Shown here piece after piece: positions 21,816 to 25,299 of a DNA stretch of 25,299 nucleotides. Position 1 is the stretch's first letter; every line of letters starts with the position of its first letter. The notes below the pieces were generated by a model. That model ran no database searches. It had not been told where the DNA came from and saw nothing but the letters and a program-made list of their open reading frames with translations. Made by a program: the position numbers and the translations under genes. This stretch comes from a virus. The DNA lies in the IMG/VR virus record IMGVR_UViG_3300034418_008524, positions 1-25,299 of that record; one strand, given 5' to 3'.

Positions 21816-22371
21816 TATACCAGAATATTTTGCGATTAGTAAAGAAACTTTAAACAAAATATCTGATTTGTGTATTTTAATGTTCCCAGGTAAATTAATT
21901 TTATTTGGAGAACCGCCTGATAGTGATACATCGGGTCATTTAGTATTTATTTACGATGACCCATCATCAACTAAAAAGGTAACTATAGAATTAATTTCTT
22001 TTTTAACTTTTATCCTATGGCCTAAAGTTATTGAGGAATTACAAACAAATTTTAATTTAAAGAATAATGCAGAAGATTTAATACCTTCTTTATTCAATAA
22101 ATTACTAATAAAAAAAAATTTATTAACCGGAGAAGCTTTAGCAAAACACATTTTAAGTTTTGGACTTTCAGCCACTTCTGCGTCAACTATTAAACCAGTA
22201 ACGCATTCTGAAAAAGAAAGTACTCTACCTGTTAAGGTGAGTGATACCAAATTTAAAATTACATACGAAGGTTCTCAATTAAAAATAATAAAAAACGATA
22301 TAAATACAGCGCCCAGAAAAGTACAGATAGAAAAGAAGATAGAAAATGCAGCGGTTTATGGTAAGAAATAA
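21802..22371 (+). CDS. Hypothetical protein (189 residues)
   Basis: The product has an N-terminal mixed domain containing FGEPPDSDTSGHLVFIYDDP. A hydrophobic stretch follows (VTIELISFLTFILWPKVIEEL), probably a buried helix and not a membrane segment. The C-terminus is polar and basic, ending with beta-strands (KFKITYEGSQLKIIKND). It overlaps the preceding gene by 14 nt and ends 2 nt before the next. No family is recognised. Confidence 0.6.
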   Translation: MNIYNIPEYFAISKETLNKISDLCILMFPGKLILFGEPPDSDTSGHLVFIYDDPSSTKKVTIELISFLTFILWPKVIEELQTNFNLKNNAEDLIPSLFNKLLIKKNLLTGEALAKHILSFGLSATSASTIKPVTHSEKESTLPVKVSDTKFKITYEGSQLKIIKNDINTAPRKVQIEKKIENAAVYGKK

Positions 22372-22373
22372 TT

Positions 22374-22721
22374 ATGTACGTATTACGCGACAAAAAAGAT
22401 CACAGAATTATGGGAATGTCTTATACAAAAGACGGACTCAGATGGGTAACCAATAAAGCAGGTAAATTAATCTATTATAAAAATGCTAGATTAGTCTATG
22501 ATGTAGAAACTCAACAACAAAAATTAAAAGGGGATGTAAATCCCACTACTAGATTTTATATTGAACAATATTGGCCCAATAATTCAAAACAATTTAAAAA
22601 TCCTACTCTAAATAAATATGAAGAGAGGTGGAAAAAAAGATTTTATCAAATGTATTATACCTCATCCTTTCCGGAAGAAATTGCAGAAGTAGATAGATGG
22701 TTAAATACGAAAAGACATTAA
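22374..22721 (+). CDS. Hypothetical protein (115 residues)
   Basis: The product starts with short strands (MYVLRDKKDHRIMGMSYTKD). It is rich in Tyr, Trp, Arg and Lys, with aromatic-basic helices near the C-terminus (YEERWKKRFYQMYYTS). Tight spacing of 2 and 3 nt to its neighbours shows a co-transcribed block. It could bind nucleic acid. No family is recognised. Confidence 0.6.
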   Translation: MYVLRDKKDHRIMGMSYTKDGLRWVTNKAGKLIYYKNARLVYDVETQQQKLKGDVNPTTRFYIEQYWPNNSKQFKNPTLNKYEERWKKRFYQMYYTSSFPEEIAEVDRWLNTKRH

Positions 22722-22724
22722 TTT

Positions 22725-23168
22725 ATGATAGAATTATCAGATGAACTTTGGCTAGAAATCGAAATAACTGAAGTAGATTCTCATAATGAGATTACTACTT
22801 TCAAAAATCTAGTATCAATTAGTGAAGAGTTTTTAGACTTTTACAATAGTATATCAGATTCGATAGATTTAGAAAATGTTACTGATCTAAATGATTTATT
22901 TAAATCTGTAGTAGATTATAGAAAACAGGTTTTAGATAAAGAAGATGAGTATATTTTTGACACTTTTTCCGGAACTGAGACATACACTGCAGATCAAGTA
23001 TTTTTTACAGGTAAATTTTATAGAGTTTTTGATGTAGTTACTTCACCATTAATTTTAAGTAATGGATTACATTTATATCCTAATGTAGATAGCATAGTAC
23101 CTATATTAAATGACTCTAAATATGTTACTTTAGAATTAGAATCTTTTTTTGAGGAGCAGAAGACTTGA
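22725..23168 (+). CDS. Acidic hypothetical protein (147 residues)
   Basis: The product is strongly acidic (MIELSDELWLEIEITEVDSH...), with mixed strands and helices, no Cys clusters and no signal. The C-terminus ends in FFEEQKT. The stop overlaps the next start in the TTGA tetranucleotide. The high negative charge could suit a DNA mimic or a protein-binding role, but this is only a charge-based remark. Confidence 0.6.
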   Translation: MIELSDELWLEIEITEVDSHNEITTFKNLVSISEEFLDFYNSISDSIDLENVTDLNDLFKSVVDYRKQVLDKEDEYIFDTFSGTETYTADQVFFTGKFYRVFDVVTSPLILSNGLHLYPNVDSIVPILNDSKYVTLELESFFEEQKT

Positions 23169-23557
23169 GATATAAAGAAAATGAAATAGTAGATGCATTT
23201 ATTTTTCCTCAAACAAAGGAGAAATATATAGGTAAAGTTAAACTTTTACAGTTTAAAGAATTAGGATTACCTTACACATTAAATGACACTATTTCTATAA
23301 AAATTAGACCTGTTTTTATTAATGAGATATGGAAAGCAGAAATAGTCGAAAGTTCTTTATATTCTAAAGGTTTTAAGCTTTTAGTAAAATTAAGAACTAT
23401 TCAATCTATCGGATCTAAATCTAAACAAAAAACTAATGATGCAAGAATCAATAATAATCCCGTTATTTTGGATAGGTTTGATATACTTCCTAATTATAAT
23501 ACTGATTACTGGGACAAACAGGTTGATGGCAGCGAAACCTCCGGACACCAATTCTAA
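23165..23557 (+). CDS. Hypothetical protein with TTG start (130 residues)
   Basis: The frame begins at TTG 23165, sharing TTGA with the preceding stop, so the start is set by translational coupling. The product is beta-rich (ENEIVDAFIFPQTKEKYIGKVK...), with a basic linker and a polar C-terminus. The small-barrel look of the first 80 residues is a weak impression only. No family is recognised. Confidence 0.55.
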   Translation: MRYKENEIVDAFIFPQTKEKYIGKVKLLQFKELGLPYTLNDTISIKIRPVFINEIWKAEIVESSLYSKGFKLLVKLRTIQSIGSKSKQKTNDARINNNPVILDRFDILPNYNTDYWDKQVDGSETSGHQF

Positions 23558-23570
23558 AAACTTTAAAAAT

Positions 23571-23837
23571 ATGGCTAAGAAAAAAGTAACAGTACAGATA
23601 ACGGCAGTAGTTGTAGAAGGAGATTCAATAGCTTTATATGGTAAAGCTTATTATAGTCATAATATCTTTATAAAATTTAAGTTTTTTAAAACAAAAGCTA
23701 CAAGAAAAATCTTGAAAGTAACTGTGCCAAAAGATTATGAAGTACATTATAATTCATTATCTAATAACCGTAAAAAAAAGATTGCAAATGTTATTACTAA
23801 CAGATGTGATGGAGTTTTACAAATTTATAAATTTTAA
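23571..23837 (+). CDS. Small basic beta-rich hypothetical protein (88 residues)
   Basis: I chose the ATG at 23571 (MAKKKVTVQITAVVVEGDS...) because it avoids a 120-nt overlap with the preceding gene and follows AAAAAT. The product alternates hydrophobic and basic residues, suggesting an all-beta fold, and has a Lys/Arg-rich surface. It could bind nucleic acid. No family is recognised. Confidence 0.6.
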   Translation: MAKKKVTVQITAVVVEGDSIALYGKAYYSHNIFIKFKFFKTKATRKILKVTVPKDYEVHYNSLSNNRKKKIANVITNRCDGVLQIYKF

Positions 23838-23842
23838 ATATT

Positions 23843-24310
23843 ATGACTATAACTCAGCCGGATATTAAAACAACATTTCATGATGAAAAACTAGTAGGAG
23901 GAGGCATAGTATTTTTAGTTGAAATGTTTAATACTTCAAAAGGTAATTATGACGTATTAATAGTAAAAAAGAGAGGTCTAGATAACATTTTTGAACTTCC
24001 TTCATTATTATGTCCTGACTCTTTACCTCCTAAACTTAGTTTAGGAAAGGAGTTAATACCTTATGCAGCAGATAAATTAAACATAGATGTACGTAGTTTA
24101 AAAATTAAATCACGTAGTATCGTTGTTTCGCCGTACACTTTACTTGGAAATCCAATAAAGATTATGTGGGCAACTGTATGCGCAACAATTCCATATATAA
24201 AGTTAACGAAAGATCAAAAACTGGTTAATGGAAAAGAGTTAGGCAAATATTTAACTTCGGAAGATTTCAAACTATTTGAAAAAATAACTGAGGAAGAAAT
24301 ACCTTTTTAA
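23843..24310 (+). CDS. Possible degenerate Nudix-fold protein
   Basis: The 155-residue product opens with GGGIVFLVEMFNTSKGNYDVLIVKKRG in two strands and continues with IFELPS. This is the order of a Nudix domain (AGGxIF..., LLVKRRG, WxLPGG). The catalytic Nudix box GX5EX7REUXEEXGU is not present: the region after IFELPS has SLGKELIPYAADKLNID in its place. If Nudix-like, it would be a non-catalytic or changed member that binds a nucleotide. The call is from pattern only. Confidence 0.35.
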   Translation: MTITQPDIKTTFHDEKLVGGGIVFLVEMFNTSKGNYDVLIVKKRGLDNIFELPSLLCPDSLPPKLSLGKELIPYAADKLNIDVRSLKIKSRSIVVSPYTLLGNPIKIMWATVCATIPYIKLTKDQKLVNGKELGKYLTSEDFKLFEKITEEEIPF

Positions 24311-24332
24311 AAACTTATAAAAATGACTTAAA

Positions 24333-24788
24333 ATGCCATCAAAAATATTAAAACGTAAAAAACCTACTTTTAAAAATTTATTATGTTTATCGAAGGAAGC
24401 TCCTCCTAGAAAAGCTATCGGTAGCGTAAAATCTTTTATTTATAATTATTTTGAAAGAGGCGCGCCAGCAACTTATTATCTAAGTGGAATAAAACAATGT
24501 GTAAATGGAAAGCGAAGAAGTATCGCAGATTTGTACAATTTATGTTTATATTACTATCCTACTCTTACTGAAAAGACTTTTTTTAAAGCTATACAGTCAT
24601 TAGGAGAAGAAGAATATCTACGTATCAATCATTGTGCTATTGTACACAAATTGGTTATTAGAAAAATAAGTGCTAATAGTAGGTATAAAGGCTTTCCTTT
24701 AGCAGAACGTTATTCGAAAGTTATGCATAATGACTCTATTCAAGATAAGTATACTCTAGATTATATGATAAAGGTAGTTAATGAATAA
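24333..24788 (+). CDS. Basic hypothetical protein (151 residues)
   Basis: The product is rich in Lys, Arg, Tyr and Cys (MPSKILKRKKPTFKNLLCLS...). A region YLSGIKQCVNGKRRSIADLYNLCLYYYPTLTEKTFFKAI (about 50-88) looks like helix pairs and may be a helix-turn-helix. Its stop overlaps the next start by 8 nt. A DNA-binding role is possible, not shown. Confidence 0.5.
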   Translation: MPSKILKRKKPTFKNLLCLSKEAPPRKAIGSVKSFIYNYFERGAPATYYLSGIKQCVNGKRRSIADLYNLCLYYYPTLTEKTFFKAIQSLGEEEYLRINHCAIVHKLVIRKISANSRYKGFPLAERYSKVMHNDSIQDKYTLDYMIKVVNE

Positions 24789-25083
24789 AAATATTAACAT
24801 TTTTCCTAATATAGATTTAGATATTTTAGATGAAGAAGGATATAAAAAAGAAAAATATTCTCTTGAATTAGAAAAAATTGAAAATAAATTTTACAGAGAT
24901 AGAGAAATACCGCATCGATATAAAGAGTTTATATCTGCTTTACCTTCTTTATCTAAAAAACGAGAAAGAAAAGGTTTTATACGAAAAAATAGAGCCTTTT
25001 CTACAAACAGACTACCAATTTCTATTAAGAAAAAATTGGATAGCGCTAAAAGAGAAGAATCTTACGGATCCTTACCTTTTTAA
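24781..25083 (+). CDS. Hypothetical protein, possibly frameshifted
   Basis: The 100-residue product is charged and helical, ending KREESYGSLPF. The alternate frame downstream of an A-run at 25030-25035 encodes a protein-like sequence (NWIALKEKNLTDPYLFKNLY) that runs on to the window edge without a normal start. The two may be one gene broken by a one-base error, a programmed +1 shift, or two overlapping genes. Confidence 0.5.
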   Translation: MNKNINIFPNIDLDILDEEGYKKEKYSLELEKIENKFYRDREIPHRYKEFISALPSLSKKRERKGFIRKNRAFSTNRLPISIKKKLDSAKREESYGSLPF

Positions 25084-25299
25084 AAACCTTTATGTAACGG
25101 CTTCAGGGATAACTTTATTAGAAGAATGTACTGATGCCCCAAAATTTGATTTATTTAGCTTAGAACAGCCTAAAATACCTCCTAAGGAGACATGGATTAA
25201 TGATTGGAGAAATCTATGGCCTAAAGGAGTAAAATCTGGTGGATATCCTGTAAGATCAAATACAATAGATATTCATAATAAGATGATTAAGGTTATGAA
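25028..25299 (+). CDS. Partial gene at right edge, start unclear
   Basis: A frame different from that of the 24781 gene is open from before 25028 to the edge. Its product includes LYVTASGITLLEECTDAPKF and ETWINDWRNLWPKGVKSGGY, which reads as a real protein. I find no ATG, GTG or TTG in frame before position 25260. The start marked is where protein-like sequence begins, not a start codon. Best explained as the second half of the preceding gene. Confidence 0.45.

Noticed and set aside
23436-23570. N-terminal extension with a membrane-like segment on the gene at 23571
   Set aside because: It overlaps the preceding gene in another frame. The ATG at 23571 has the normal A/T-rich start context.
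1-25299. Stop-codon reassignment as in some crAss-like and Lak phages
   Set aside because: Long genes read without internal TAG or TGA, and genes end in TAA, TAG and TGA.
1-25299. CRISPR arrays, insertion sequences, integrase or attachment sites
   Set aside because: No regularly spaced repeats, no transposase or integrase motifs and no flanking direct repeats were seen.

Overview
The window looks like part of the genome of a large tailed double-stranded DNA phage (Caudoviricetes) that infects a Bacteroidota host. The phage call rests on a head and packaging operon: large terminase, portal, scaffold-like protein and major capsid protein. The portal and terminase have the general look of crAss-like and related Bacteroidota phages. 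The host call rests on three things: a near-perfect Bacteroidota-type promoter (TTG, 20 nt, TATCTTTG), the absence of Shine-Dalgarno sites with A/T-rich DNA before almost every start codon, and low GC. TAA, TAG and TGA all end genes, so nothing suggests a recoded stop codon.

Left block (1-12461, minus strand): one tightly packed leftward operon with overlaps of 1-32 nt. In transcription order it holds a small hypothetical, a possible winged-helix protein, a small hypothetical, an HU/IHF-like protein, a GroES-like co-chaperonin, two out-of-frame overlapping small genes, a protein in the small-terminase position, terL, a long portal gene, a full GroEL chaperonin, a small basic protein, an acidic scaffold-like protein, the major capsid protein, and a partial gene running off the left edge. 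A GroEL and a GroES encoded inside the same head operon imply that the phage folds its capsid proteins with its own chaperonin.

Divergent centre (12462-14977): a Bacteroidota promoter starts the leftward operon, followed by a roughly 300-nt leader full of hairpins. Rightward lies one highly expressed-looking gene of higher GC (13009-13626) with a SAP/HeH-like C-terminus and its own terminator. After it come about 780 bp with no credible ORF but a dense series of perfect stems, GNRA and UUCG tetraloops, and a possible terminator/antiterminator pair. This looks like a large structured non-coding RNA. A second structured stretch (14703-14884) follows a small membrane-protein gene, and a 16-bp hairpin at 15740-15824 covers a start codon.

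Right block (14978-25299, plus strand): many small, mostly unrecognised genes, several encoding 34-75 residue membrane proteins. Among them are a class II (B12-dependent) ribonucleotide reductase with its own terminator, an exported 3D/double-psi beta-barrel protein, and a possible degenerate Nudix-fold protein. An apparent frame change near 25030 leaves the last, partial gene without a normal start.

The structural calls (terL, portal, GroEL, GroES-like, NrdJ) are firm. The RNA structures were found by eye and have not been tested by folding or covariation.
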